This document shows, piece after piece, positions 1-6,501 of a stretch of DNA of 7,751 bases. The translations under genes were made by a program, and so were the position numbers. How positions within the stretch are numbered: the first letter of the stretch is position 1; each line of letters starts with the position of its first letter. This stretch comes from Actinomycetota bacterium. Lineage in GTDB: Bacteria > Acidobacteriota > Blastocatellia > Chloracidobacteriales > Chloracidobacteriaceae. Where the stretch lies: assembly GCA_013298335.1 (NCBI GenBank), contig JAAFHI010000125.1, positions 1 to 7,751 of the forward strand, read 5' to 3'. A model generated the notes under the pieces. It made no database searches. It saw only the letters and a list, made by a program, of their open reading frames with translations, and had not been told where the DNA came from.

Positions 1-2
1 TC

Positions 3-1649
3 GGCCTGTTCACTTCCGCCGCGCAGGCGCAATCCTTCGTGTACGCCCTGAATAATCGGGCCAATCAGCCAACTCGCGTCTACGGATACGGCCTCAATGA
101 ATCCACCGGGACGCTGACCCCGATCTCCGGCGTGAACCCGCTTTCGACCGGGCAGACCGGAGACGGCGGAACCATCGGCGAACGCCTGGCGATTGATCCG
201 GTCAACCGCCGGCTCTACGTCATCAATGGTCTTTCGCGAACCCTCAGCGCCTATTCCATCAACGGCGTCACCGGCGAATTGACCGCGCTGCCGTTCAATC
301 CGATTGCCTTGCCTCCGTCTTTTACGTTCGCGAACTCGGTGACGGTGCATCCGGGCGGATCGCCCGTGGTCGTCACCAGCGGCAATCAGGTGGCGAGTTT
401 CGTCATCACCCCGACCTCCGCGACGCCCGCGGTCGGAAGCCCGTTCACCGCCGGGACCGGCGTCAATTCCTTTTCGGGAACCTTCACCCGCGACGGCGCC
501 TTTTTCTATTGTGGCGGGTCGAGCGGTTCGGCCTTCGCCGGATTCGGAGTGAATGTCGCGTCAGGCGTCCTGACACCGCTTGCCGGATCGCCCTTTTCCT
601 CGACCATGGTCGCGAACTCAGCGATGGCGACGGATGCCGCCGGGCGTCTGTTCATCAGTTCCGGCCAAAACCAGTCGCGGGTGTTCACGACCCTTTCCGG
701 CATCCCCGCCGATGTCACCGGCAATCCGTTTTCGAACGGTTTCACGGGCGGAAATCTCGCGGTTGACGGCGAGGTGTCACCCAACGGCGACTTTTACGCC
801 GTGCTCGACCGGACGGGAGCGAGAATCGGGGTGTACCAAATCCAGGGAAGCGGCGCGGCGACGACCCTGACAGCCGTGTCGGGTTCACCGTTCGCCGTCC
901 CGGGAGCGGCGCCGTCGGGCCTGAAATTCACCCTTTCCGGCAATCGGATGGTGGCGGTAAATGGAACCAGCCGGAGTTTCACGATTCTCACCGCCGATCC
1001 GGCAACCGGCGCGGTGGCGAGGCTTTCGACCCAGCCGTCCGATACACTGGGAATCGACGGGACCATCGTTGGCCTGGGATACATCTTCCCCCAGACCGAA
1101 AATGTCGACAGCCGGGTTTCTTTCACAACCACGACCGCCGGGCTGACCGGAATCGCCGGTCCCTGCGCGGCCTCGGGCTACGTCAACCAGTACAATATCA
1201 ACGCCGACCTCGCCAATCTCGGCCCGGTCACGCTCGGAAGCCCCTTCTTCCAACTGCTCGAACTTCAGGCAACGGGCGGAACGGCCCCGACAAATCCGTT
1301 CCGGTTACGGACGGCGGACGACTTCAATCCGTCAAACTGCGCGGGCGGGCTGACCGGCGCGACCCAGGCGATTCCGGGGCCGGTGACGCCGGGGCAGGTA
1401 ATTCCCGTGAACTTCCAGATCGCCATGCCCCGTCTGCAACGTTTCCGTTTTCTGGTGAGCGTGTTCGCGGTGGTTGGAAACGGAGTCGCCGGCGCGAGAA
1501 CCGGCGGGAACGTCAAACTTGGAACATTGGCGGTCGAGGCAACCGGCTTTGACCAATCCGGGAGCCCGATTCTCTCAGCCGCTTTCACATCCGAAAGAGG
1601 CGCGCCGCCCTTCGCGCTCAAGCGGGTTTCCGCGACCACCGCGAAATGA
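3..1649 (+). CDS. Secreted beta-propeller (lactonase/YncE-like) protein, 5' partial
   Basis: The reading frame is open to the left edge. The GTG at 39 is very unlikely to be the start, because the codons before it read GLFTSAAQAQSFVYALNN, the end of a signal peptide with an AQA|Q cleavage site. The start therefore lies upstream and the mature protein begins near position 33. Nucleotides 33 to about 1100 encode repeats of the form (V/I)-h-P-x-G-x-x-h-Y/F-V followed by G-x-L-T-P-h-x-x-S-P-F, typical of seven-bladed lactonase/YncE-like propellers (PF10282-like). The roughly 180 C-terminal residues form a separate beta-rich domain with two cysteines (codons at 1164 and 1338) that could form a disulfide; I do not recognise this domain. 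The protein is probably exported to the periplasm or cell surface. Propellers of this type range from 6-phosphogluconolactonases to binding proteins, so no enzymatic activity is claimed. The stop is followed directly by a terminator, so the gene ends its transcript. Confidence 0.85.
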   Translation, partial: GLFTSAAQAQSFVYALNNRANQPTRVYGYGLNESTGTLTPISGVNPLSTGQTGDGGTIGERLAIDPVNRRLYVINGLSRTLSAYSINGVTGELTALPFNPIALPPSFTFANSVTVHPGGSPVVVTSGNQVASFVITPTSATPAVGSPFTAGTGVNSFSGTFTRDGAFFYCGGSSGSAFAGFGVNVASGVLTPLAGSPFSSTMVANSAMATDAAGRLFISSGQNQSRVFTTLSGIPADVTGNPFSNGFTGGNLAVDGEVSPNGDFYAVLDRTGARIGVYQIQGSGAATTLTAVSGSPFAVPGAAPSGLKFTLSGNRMVAVNGTSRSFTILTADPATGAVARLSTQPSDTLGIDGTIVGLGYIFPQTENVDSRVSFTTTTAGLTGIAGPCAASGYVNQYNINADLANLGPVTLGSPFFQLLELQATGGTAPTNPFRLRTADDFNPSNCAGGLTGATQAIPGPVTPGQVIPVNFQIAMPRLQRFRFLVSVFAVVGNGVAGARTGGNVKLGTLAVEATGFDQSGSPILSAAFTSERGAPPFALKRVSATTAK

Positions 1650-1660
1650 CATTTTCCCCG

Positions 1661-1710
1661 CGCCGAAGGCAAACCCGATTCAATCGGCTGCCTTCGGCGT
1701 TTTTCTTTTT
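1661..1710 (+). terminator. Rho-independent terminator of the propeller gene
   Basis: An 11-bp perfect stem (CGCCGAAGGCA at 1661-1671 with TGCCTTCGGCG at 1689-1699) is followed by an 11-base tract containing ten T (1700-1710). A second stem nests in the loop (CCGATT 1675-1680 with AATCGG 1682-1687). It starts 12 bases after the TGA stop, which is normal intrinsic-terminator geometry. Confidence 0.92.
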
Positions 1711-1711
1711 A

Positions 1712-1737
1712 CATGCGCGCAGGGTGCGCGCGGTCCA
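1712..1737 (+). repeat. 26-base GC-rich hairpin repeat, copy 1
   Basis: This copy is identical over 26 bases to 2654-2679. Its core is a small hairpin, GCGCGCA-GGG-TGCGCGC, flanked by CAT and GGTCCA. It begins one base after the T-tract of the upstream terminator. A decayed third copy lies at 6433-6458. It looks like a genomic dispersed repeat; its function is unknown. Confidence 0.75.
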
Positions 1738-1758
1738 ATTTTTCTCCGGATCGAACGC

Positions 1759-1796
1759 CGTACAGGAATCGGGGATTTCATACACCCGACTGTACG
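1759..1796. other. Bulged stem-loop in the intergenic region
   Basis: CGTACAG (1759-1765) pairs with CTGTACG (1790-1796). After a 3-base bulge (1766-1768), TCGGG (1769-1773) pairs with CCCGA (1785-1789), leaving an 11-base loop. This gives 12 base pairs with one bulge. No T-tract follows, so it is not an obvious terminator. It could be an RNA structure, an operator dyad or part of a decayed mobile element; the sequence does not decide between these. Confidence 0.45.
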
Positions 1797-1838
1797 TCCC
1801 GCCCCGTCAAACTGGCCGATTCCGTCAATATCGAAAAT

Positions 1839-2001
1839 GTAACTGTTCAGAGTACCCCGCTTTAGTGGGGAGAATTTCTGGAATTCCCCAGTTCCTTCGC
1901 GTCTTTCTTTGAAAGAACTTCGACAAAAGCCGATTTTTCCTTGGCAATTTCGAAGTAACCACACTTTTTCCCCGCTAAAGCGGGGTACTCTGAACATTTA
2001 C
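1839..2001. repeat. REPIN/MITE-like element: two inverted palindromic arms around about 99 bases
   Basis: The arms 1844-1870 and 1970-1996 are reverse complements over 27 bases with one mismatch. Matching continues weakly to 1839 and 2001. Each arm carries its own palindrome (CCCCGCTTTAGTGGGG at 1855-1870, CCCCGCTAAAGCGGGG at 1970-1985) next to the tag TGTTCAGAGTA. Two REP-like hairpins in inverted orientation around a spacer is the arrangement called REPIN, usually mobilised by RAYT transposases; that link is inference, because no transposase is in the window. The spacer holds further small dyads (CTTTC/GAAAG at 1903-1915, ACTTCGA/TCGAAGT at 1917-1956). No gene is supported here. Confidence 0.7.
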
Positions 2002-2078
2002 CCCAAAATGGCACGCAGGTTGCACCCCGATATGGAAACTGCCGCTCCCGATGTGGAGCCCCTGTCGCTGTCCGTCCC

Positions 2079-2100
2079 GGACATTCCTTTGGAATGGTCC
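2079..2100. promoter_or_regulatory. Dyad upstream of the copper-storage gene (operator or leader hairpin candidate)
   Basis: GGACATTCC (2079-2087), a TTT loop and GGAATGGTCC (2091-2100) form a 9-bp stem with one bulged base. The dyad lies about 120 bases before the copper-protein start. It could be a binding site for a regulator or a 5'-leader hairpin. I found no convincing -35/-10 pair nearby, and it does not match a copper-regulator operator well enough to name one. Confidence 0.3.
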
Positions 2101-2206
2101 TGAATCGACATCGTGGCGGTCCCCTCTCCAGCAAGTACCGGAAGTTGCCGGGCCGTTCCAAAGACTTCGAGGGGCGATTGAACATACCCAACCCGCCCGG
2201 ACCGAA

Positions 2207-2212
2207 AAAGGA
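2207..2212 (+). promoter_or_regulatory. Ribosome binding site fixing the Csp start
   Basis: AAAGGA is followed by a 9-base spacer and the ATG at 2222. It supports that ATG over the far upstream in-frame ATG at 2051, which lacks such a site and would add 57 residues of non-family sequence. Confidence 0.7.
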
Positions 2213-2221
2213 TCAATCACA

Positions 2222-2584
2222 ATGGCTCAGAAAACCATCCATTCAATGTCGGAGTGCATTACCAATTGCGCCGATTGCCATCGCGTCTCCCTTGAGACGA
2301 TCACGCACTGCCTGACGACCGGAGGAAAGCACGTCGAGGCAACTCATCTTCAGCTTTTGATGGATTGCGCCGCGATCTGCCAGACCTGCGATGATTTCAT
2401 GACTCGCGGCTCGGCCCGTCACGCTCAGGTGTGTGAAGTCTGCGCGAGCATCTGCACCGCCTGCGCGGCGTCCTGCGACACGTTTGGCGACGACCCCATC
2501 ATGAAGGCATGCGCCGAGGCGTGCCGAAAATGCGCGGTCTCGTGTGGCGAAATGGGCAAAACGGCGGCCACGGCAAAGGCTTAA
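2222..2584 (+). CDS. Four-helix-bundle copper-storage protein (Csp3-like, DUF326 family)
   Basis: The product is a 120-residue protein with 16 cysteines (12, 16, 19, 30, 49, 53, 56, 71, 74, 78, 81, 85, 97, 101, 104, 108), mostly in C-x3-C-x2-C helical spacing. This is the signature of the Csp/DUF326 four-helix bundle, in which cysteines lining the bundle core bind many Cu(I) ions. Length and layout fit the cytosolic Csp3 branch: there is no Tat or Sec signal, unlike exported Csp1. The expected role is to sequester Cu(I) in the cytoplasm for detoxification or storage. Several histidines near the helix ends (7, 20, 29, 37, 42, 67) may help copper entry; this is inferred from the family. The start is chosen by its ribosome binding site. 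The gene is monocistronic, with its own terminator. No copper regulator or P-type ATPase is in the window. Copper stoichiometry cannot be read from sequence. Confidence 0.93.
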   Translation: MAQKTIHSMSECITNCADCHRVSLETITHCLTTGGKHVEATHLQLLMDCAAICQTCDDFMTRGSARHAQVCEVCASICTACAASCDTFGDDPIMKACAEACRKCAVSCGEMGKTAATAKA

Positions 2585-2588
2585 ACTT

Positions 2589-2632
2589 CAACAGCGCCTC
2601 CGGTCTTTCACCGCCGGAGGTGTTGTTTTTTT
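2589..2632 (+). terminator. Rho-independent terminator of the copper-storage gene
   Basis: A 7-bp stem CCTCCGG (2597-2603) with CCGGAGG (2614-2620) is extended, after a 3-base bulge, by CAACA (2589-2593) with TGTTG (2621-2625). Seven T follow (2626-2632). The opposite strand has no T-tract, so it would not serve the convergent sensor gene. Confidence 0.9.
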
Positions 2633-2653
2633 CCGGTTCACCATTCCCCGATT

Positions 2654-2679
2654 CATGCGCGCAGGGTGCGCGCGGTCCA
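2654..2679 (+). repeat. 26-base GC-rich hairpin repeat, copy 2
   Basis: This is an exact copy of 1712-1737 in the same orientation, again just downstream of a terminator (21 bases past the T-tract). It lies between the two convergent stops, so read from the minus strand it is also the first hairpin after the sensor gene, though without a following T-tract. Confidence 0.75.
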
Positions 2680-2690
2680 TCAATCGTCCA

Positions 2691-5600
2691 TCAGTCGGTG
2701 GCGCGGCGGCGGGGCGGCGCGGGGGGCGGGGCGTCTTCCCGGATTCGGACACCGACGATGGTGATGTCGTCGCGCTGGTCCTCGCCCTGGCGATGCCGGT
2801 CAAGCTCGGCGGCCAGCGCCTCGCCCTTTTCCCGCAGCGGGCGCGTCCACTGTCGTTGCAGAAATTCCTTCAACCGCTGGCGTCCGAACTTCTTCCCCTC
2901 GCGATTGTTCTGGTCCGCGAATCCGTCGGTGGCGAGAAAGACCGTCGCCCCGGCCACCGCGACCTCGTGCGAAACGAACGATACGCCCTTTCTGCCGCGT
3001 TTTCCGCCGATGCCATGCCGCTCACCCTTGATTTCGACCAGCACGCCGTCCGCGCCAATCACGTACAGGGGAAATTGCGCACCCGCGAACCGCAGCGTGT
3101 GGGTCCGCGGATCGAACCGGCAGACGGCGACGTCCATGCCGTCCTCGCTCTGGTCGGGCGCGTCCTCCTGCTTCAGCGCGCGCCGGATGCCGAAATGCAG
3201 TTCGGTCAGAATCGCCACGGGGTCGGTGATGGCGCGCTCGACGATGATCTGGTTGAGCAGATCGTTTCCGATGACCGACATGAAGGCCCCCGGCACGCCG
3301 TGACCGGTGCAGTCCGCAACCACCAGAAAGGAAAAAAGGCCCCCGCGATGCAACCAGTAAAAGTCGCCCGACACGATATCCTTGGGCCGAAACAGAACGC
3401 AGTATTCGCCGAACAGGGCCGCGAAATTGTCGTCGCTCGGCAGTATCGCCCGCTGAATCGTCCGCGCGTAATTCAGACTGTCGAGAATGCTCCGGTTCTT
3501 GGTCGCCAGTTCATCGCGCTGTCGAGTCACTTCCCCAGTGCGTTCGGCGACGACCAATTCAAGTTTCCGGTTTTTCGCCAGCAGCGAGCGATTGCGCCAC
3601 CGCATGACGCCGAAAAACAGGGCGGCGAACCCCAGAGAGAACCCAGCGTACGCGGGGAGAGTTTTCCACCACGGAGGGAGAATGCGGAAGCGGACCGTCG
3701 CGCCGGCGTCGTTCCAGACACCGTCGGGATTCGCCGCGCGAACGCGAAGGACATAATCGCCCGGCCCCAGATTGGTATAGGACGCTTCGCGTTTGGGGCC
3801 GGGCGGCCGCCAGTCTGGGTCGAAACCCTCAAGCTTGCAGGAATACTGGTTGTACACCGGCGCGCTGTAGTCGAGCGCCACGAACGACGCTTCCAGCGAA
3901 TTTTCAAAATGCTTCAGAACCAGCGGCTCCCCCACCCGGCGCGAAATGCCGTTGACCTTGAATTCCTCGAACACCACCGGAGGGGCGTTCGAATTCAATG
4001 CCAGGGATTCTGGTTTGAAGATATTCAGTCCGTTGGTGCCACCGAAAAAGATCTCCCCGGCGGCGTTCTTGAAGAATGAATAGCGGTTGAATTCCTTCCC
4101 CTGAACGCCGTTGGTGACGCCGAATGTCCGGAAACTCCTGGCTTTGGGATCGAATCGGACAATGCCGTCATCGCTGCTGATCCAGAAAAATCCGGTCGTG
4201 TCTTCAAACAGACCGTAGCAATTGTCGTGCGGGAGTCCCTGGGCAACCGTGATGTGTGAAAACCCCTCGCGCGCCGTGTCGAACCGGCAGATTCCCCCGC
4301 CTTTGGTCGCCATCCAGAGCGTCCCGGAACGGTCTTCCATGAAACAGGCGACGTGAGCCGTGGTGTACTCGCCCCCGAACGGAAACGCGCGCCGTTCACC
4401 GGTTTCCGGATTCAGCCGGATGCACCCGCCAAGCAACCCGAACCAGAGATTGCCGGCCCGATCCTCAAAAATACTCTGGACCTCTCCGCCGAACCGCCCG
4501 CCGATGCCAAGAAAATCCCCTCTCGGCACGACGGTCCGTCGGTCGGGGGAAATTTCATAGACGCCGACCAGTCCACCCAGCCACAACCGCCCCTTCCGAT
4601 CTTCGAGAATCACCTGGGTTCCGAAACCCTTCGGGGCGGGAATTTCAAAATTCGTGAAGGTTTTTGCCCCTGGTTCGCGAAACACCAGGTAATGGCCGGC
4701 ACCCACCCACAACCGCCCGCTGCGGTCTTCATACACGGCAAAGACGGAATCGGATTTCGGGAAGGTCGGAGTCCGGGCGTCATGGCGGAAATGGGTCACC
4801 GTCCCGGTTGCACGGTCAAGGCAGTTCAACCCTCCGAACTGGGTTCCAACCCAGACTTTGCCCGATTTGTCCTCGTGGATGCCCCGAATGTAGTTGTCCG
4901 AGAGCGAATTCACGTCCGCGGGGTTATTCCGGAAAACCTGAAACCGGTTGGCAGTCGGCGACAGTTTCAGGATTCCTCTGGAATTGCTCCCGACCCAGAG
5001 AATTCCGGACCGGTCGCGCAAAAAGTTGTAGCCGATGACCTCGCTCGTGCCGGGCGTAATGCGGCTGTCATTGCCGTACGTTTCGCTGACACCCGTACCA
5101 AGGCTGAAATGGGAAAAGCCCTGGTCGAGTCGTTCCATCCACAAACTGTCGTCCCGCTCAAGATAGGCATGAGAAGGAATCGCGCGACTGGCGATTCCCT
5201 TTGACACACCGGGTTTGCCCTCCAGGTCAAAAGTGGCGGTGACCCTTTTCGTCAAAGGGGAAATGAGAACAAATCCGAGGCAGGGACGAAAAACGCACAG
5301 GTCGCCGTCGGTTCGGAAACCGAGAAGGCGGGAAAAATAAAGGTAATCGTCGGGCTTGCTCACGTCCGGGGTGTGATCCTGGAGCACCACGGAAAACCGG
5401 CGGCTGCCCCGGTCGAACAGCATCACGCCGCTGCTTCCCCCGACCCAAAGGCCGCCATCCGGGCTTTCAATAATCGAGGAAATGCCTTTCCCCGCTCCGG
5501 GAAGATCGGAGGCGGGGCTGAACAGGATCGTGCGGGACGCAACCGGGTCAAACAGGGCCAGTCCGTAATCGGAGCCGATCCAGAGTCGGCGGTCACGATC

Positions 5601-6035
5601 CAGATAAAAGGAATTGATGAAGGGTCGTGAATTCCCCTGCCCCTCGAAAGGGAAATAGTTGGTGAACGAATCGGTGGCCGGGTCGTAGCGGCTGATCCCT
5701 TCCCGTCCCAGATTGATCCACAGGGCCCCATCCGACAATTCGACCAGAGAATGGACCAGATTCCTGGAAATCGTATGGGGATCGCCCTCCCGATGCCGAT
5801 ACACCTTGAAGGAAAGGCCGTTGTACCGGCACAACCCGTCATCCGTGGCCATCCAGAGGTATCCGCGTCGGTCCTGAATGACGCAGCCGACCGAATTGTT
5901 CGGAAGCCCGTTTTCCTGCGTCAGACGCTCCATGACTTCGGTCGAATTCCGCGCCGACGCCGGGATAGCCAACCAGCCGACCAGCAGCAACAACCAGATG
6001 CCGAGGGAAAACTGATTCCGCGGGTACTTGAACAT
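2691..6035 (-). CDS. Periplasmic two-propeller sensor fused to a SpoIIE-type PP2C phosphatase
   Basis: The product has 1114 residues. A signal peptide (1-28, ending PASA) leads into 14 two-component-regulator-propeller blades (about 35-700), each with a core like GxLWhGTxxGL. Fourteen fits two seven-bladed propellers, as in Bacteroides hybrid two-component sensors. A Y_Y_Y domain follows (about 713-790), then one transmembrane helix (about 794-812), a coiled coil (about 813-860) and a SpoIIE/PP2C serine phosphatase (about 860-1095). Metal-binding aspartates are present: SGDFYW (D891), ADCTGHG (D908), ATDGF (D1037) and RDDITI (D1089/D1090), so the enzyme should be active. Inferred role: a ligand bound outside the inner membrane controls phosphatase output inside, probably on an STAS-type anti-anti-sigma factor. 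No such partner is in the window. The start is the ATG with AAAGGA upstream; an in-frame TTG at 6062 would place a charged extension before the signal peptide. A Pro/Arg-rich tail closes the protein. Confidence 0.93.
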   Translation of the reverse strand: MFKYPRNQFSLGIWLLLLVGWLAIPASARNSTEVMERLTQENGLPNNSVGCVIQDRRGYLWMATDDGLCRYNGLSFKVYRHREGDPHTISRNLVHSLVELSDGALWINLGREGISRYDPATDSFTNYFPFEGQGNSRPFINSFYLDRDRRLWIGSDYGLALFDPVASRTILFSPASDLPGAGKGISSIIESPDGGLWVGGSSGVMLFDRGSRRFSVVLQDHTPDVSKPDDYLYFSRLLGFRTDGDLCVFRPCLGFVLISPLTKRVTATFDLEGKPGVSKGIASRAIPSHAYLERDDSLWMERLDQGFSHFSLGTGVSETYGNDSRITPGTSEVIGYNFLRDRSGILWVGSNSRGILKLSPTANRFQVFRNNPADVNSLSDNYIRGIHEDKSGKVWVGTQFGGLNCLDRATGTVTHFRHDARTPTFPKSDSVFAVYEDRSGRLWVGAGHYLVFREPGAKTFTNFEIPAPKGFGTQVILEDRKGRLWLGGLVGVYEISPDRRTVVPRGDFLGIGGRFGGEVQSIFEDRAGNLWFGLLGGCIRLNPETGERRAFPFGGEYTTAHVACFMEDRSGTLWMATKGGGICRFDTAREGFSHITVAQGLPHDNCYGLFEDTTGFFWISSDDGIVRFDPKARSFRTFGVTNGVQGKEFNRYSFFKNAAGEIFFGGTNGLNIFKPESLALNSNAPPVVFEEFKVNGISRRVGEPLVLKHFENSLEASFVALDYSAPVYNQYSCKLEGFDPDWRPPGPKREASYTNLGPGDYVLRVRAANPDGVWNDAGATVRFRILPPWWKTLPAYAGFSLGFAALFFGVMRWRNRSLLAKNRKLELVVAERTGEVTRQRDELATKNRSILDSLNYARTIQRAILPSDDNFAALFGEYCVLFRPKDIVSGDFYWLHRGGLFSFLVVADCTGHGVPGAFMSVIGNDLLNQIIVERAITDPVAILTELHFGIRRALKQEDAPDQSEDGMDVAVCRFDPRTHTLRFAGAQFPLYVIGADGVLVEIKGERHGIGGKRGRKGVSFVSHEVAVAGATVFLATDGFADQNNREGKKFGRQRLKEFLQRQWTRPLREKGEALAAELDRHRQGEDQRDDITIVGVRIREDAPPPAPPRRRATD

Positions 6036-6039
6036 GCAT

Positions 6040-6045
6040 TCCTTT
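6040..6045 (-). promoter_or_regulatory. Ribosome binding site fixing the sensor-phosphatase start
   Basis: Read on the minus strand, GGGGAAAGGA is followed by ATGC and then the ATG at 6035-6033. This good spacing supports the ATG over the TTG nine codons upstream. Confidence 0.7.
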
Positions 6046-6241
6046 CCCCATCGGTTCGGCAAGGCGATCCGGACATGGGAAATATGGATCGGGAGAAACG
6101 ATTCTCCGGAATGGCGGGGTCTTCAAATCAGGGGAGCGATGGAAACCGGCAGGGCCAGGCCGTAAATTGTGCAGTCCGAACCGGAAATTGTCCAGATTCA
6201 AATCCTTACGGATGTCGTCATTTGCCTGTGCCGCAAGAAAA
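6046..6241. other. Upstream region of the sensor gene, no gene seen
   Basis: About 196 bases without a supportable gene or confident promoter. The only clear structure is a small dyad, GGAGAA-ACGA-TTCTCC (6092-6107), about 60 bases before the sensor start, with TCCGGA palindromes at 6068-6073 and 6105-6110. It could lie in the 5' leader or be a regulator site. The promoter of the minus-strand gene should be in this stretch, but I could not pick -35/-10 boxes with good spacing. Confidence 0.35.
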
Positions 6242-6354
6242 TAGCCCACTGCCGGAGCGCTTTGGCAAGGCGGTGGGGAAAATGTGTGGTCCATGAATCG
6301 TGTGGAAACGCATTTTTTCCCACAGCCTCGCCAAAGCGCTCCGGCAGTGGGCTA
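6242..6354. repeat. 113-base inverted-repeat (MITE/REP-like) element
   Basis: The 30-base arms 6242-6271 and 6325-6354 are reverse complements with one mismatch; both begin, read inward, TAGCCCACTGCCGGAGCGC. The central 53 bases keep imperfect pairing next to the arms (GTGGGGAAAA against TTTTTTCCCAC). The transcript would fold into one long hairpin. There is no coding capacity, and I see no clear target-site duplication. A terminator role is weak, because the first bases after the right arm are AATCTCTTTG. The position between divergent genes and the symmetry suggest a non-autonomous mobile or REP-type element. Confidence 0.7.
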
Positions 6355-6418
6355 ATCTCTTTGTTTGTCGCATTCAACCAAAAACCGTTCTTTGCCCGGT
6401 GCTTCGCGAAAAAATCCT

Positions 6419-6432
6419 TTGAATATCTTCAA
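6419..6432. promoter_or_regulatory. Candidate operator dyad before the efflux gene
   Basis: A perfect dyad, TTGAA-TATC-TTCAA, lies 69 bases before the adaptor ATG. Efflux operons of this type are often controlled by a TetR-family repressor binding such a dyad, but no regulator gene is in the window. The call rests only on symmetry and position. Confidence 0.25.
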
Positions 6433-6458
6433 TCATGCGCGACGCCGGTGCGCGTGGT
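6433..6458 (+). repeat. Decayed third copy of the GC-rich hairpin repeat
   Basis: The sequence aligns with the 1712 and 2654 copies: TCATGCGCG, then a changed loop two bases longer, then GGTGCGCG and GGT. The perfect inner stem is lost, but CATGCG (6434-6439) can still pair with CGCGTG (6451-6456) with one G-T pair. Here the repeat lies upstream of a gene rather than behind a terminator. Confidence 0.45.
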
Positions 6459-6495
6459 AGGTTGGCATAACGTTCCAATCTGACGGGTTTCGCTC

Positions 6496-6500
6496 AAGGA
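6496..6500 (+). promoter_or_regulatory. Unusually close ribosome binding site of the efflux adaptor
   Basis: AAGGA ends only one base before the ATG at 6502, much closer than the usual 5 to 9 bases. An in-frame TGA at 6481 rules out an upstream start, and the next in-frame ATG (codon 35) would delete the membrane anchor. The start is therefore probably right and the initiation signal weak. Confidence 0.4.
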
Positions 6501-6501
6501 A

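Noticed and set aside
39..41. GTG as the start of the propeller protein
   Set aside because: The frame stays open to the left edge and the codons before it encode the end of a signal peptide with an AQA cleavage site, so the gene starts outside the window.
1851..1985. Copper-regulator (CsoR-type) operators suggested by the GTACCCC/GGGGTA-like palindromes upstream of csp
   Set aside because: The same palindrome occurs twice in inverted orientation with a long shared tag, which fits a REP-type element better, and both copies are more than 230 bases from the csp start.
1862..2191. Possible broken gene on the minus strand across the REPIN-like element
   Set aside because: A stretch reads somewhat protein-like, but the frame runs through the palindromic arms, has no start signal and matches nothing I recognise.
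2051..2221. 57-residue N-terminal extension of the copper protein
   Set aside because: The extension does not resemble the family or a signal peptide; the ATG at 2222 has a well-spaced ribosome binding site and gives the normal family length.
2544..4079. 511-codon plus-strand open frame
   Set aside because: It starts inside the csp gene and lies mostly antisense to the sensor-phosphatase, whose domains and catalytic motifs are unambiguous. Long antisense frames are expected in GC-rich coding DNA.
4353..5204. 283-codon plus-strand open frame
   Set aside because: It is wholly antisense to the propeller blades of the sensor gene, with no ribosome site or family features.
6036..6062. TTG at 6062 as start of the sensor-phosphatase
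   Set aside because: It would put nine polar residues before a well-formed signal peptide; the ATG at 6035 has AAAGGA at good spacing.
5839..6294. 151-codon minus-strand frame over the divergent intergenic region
   Set aside because: It begins inside the inverted-repeat element and overlaps the start of the sensor gene in another frame; no recognisable family.
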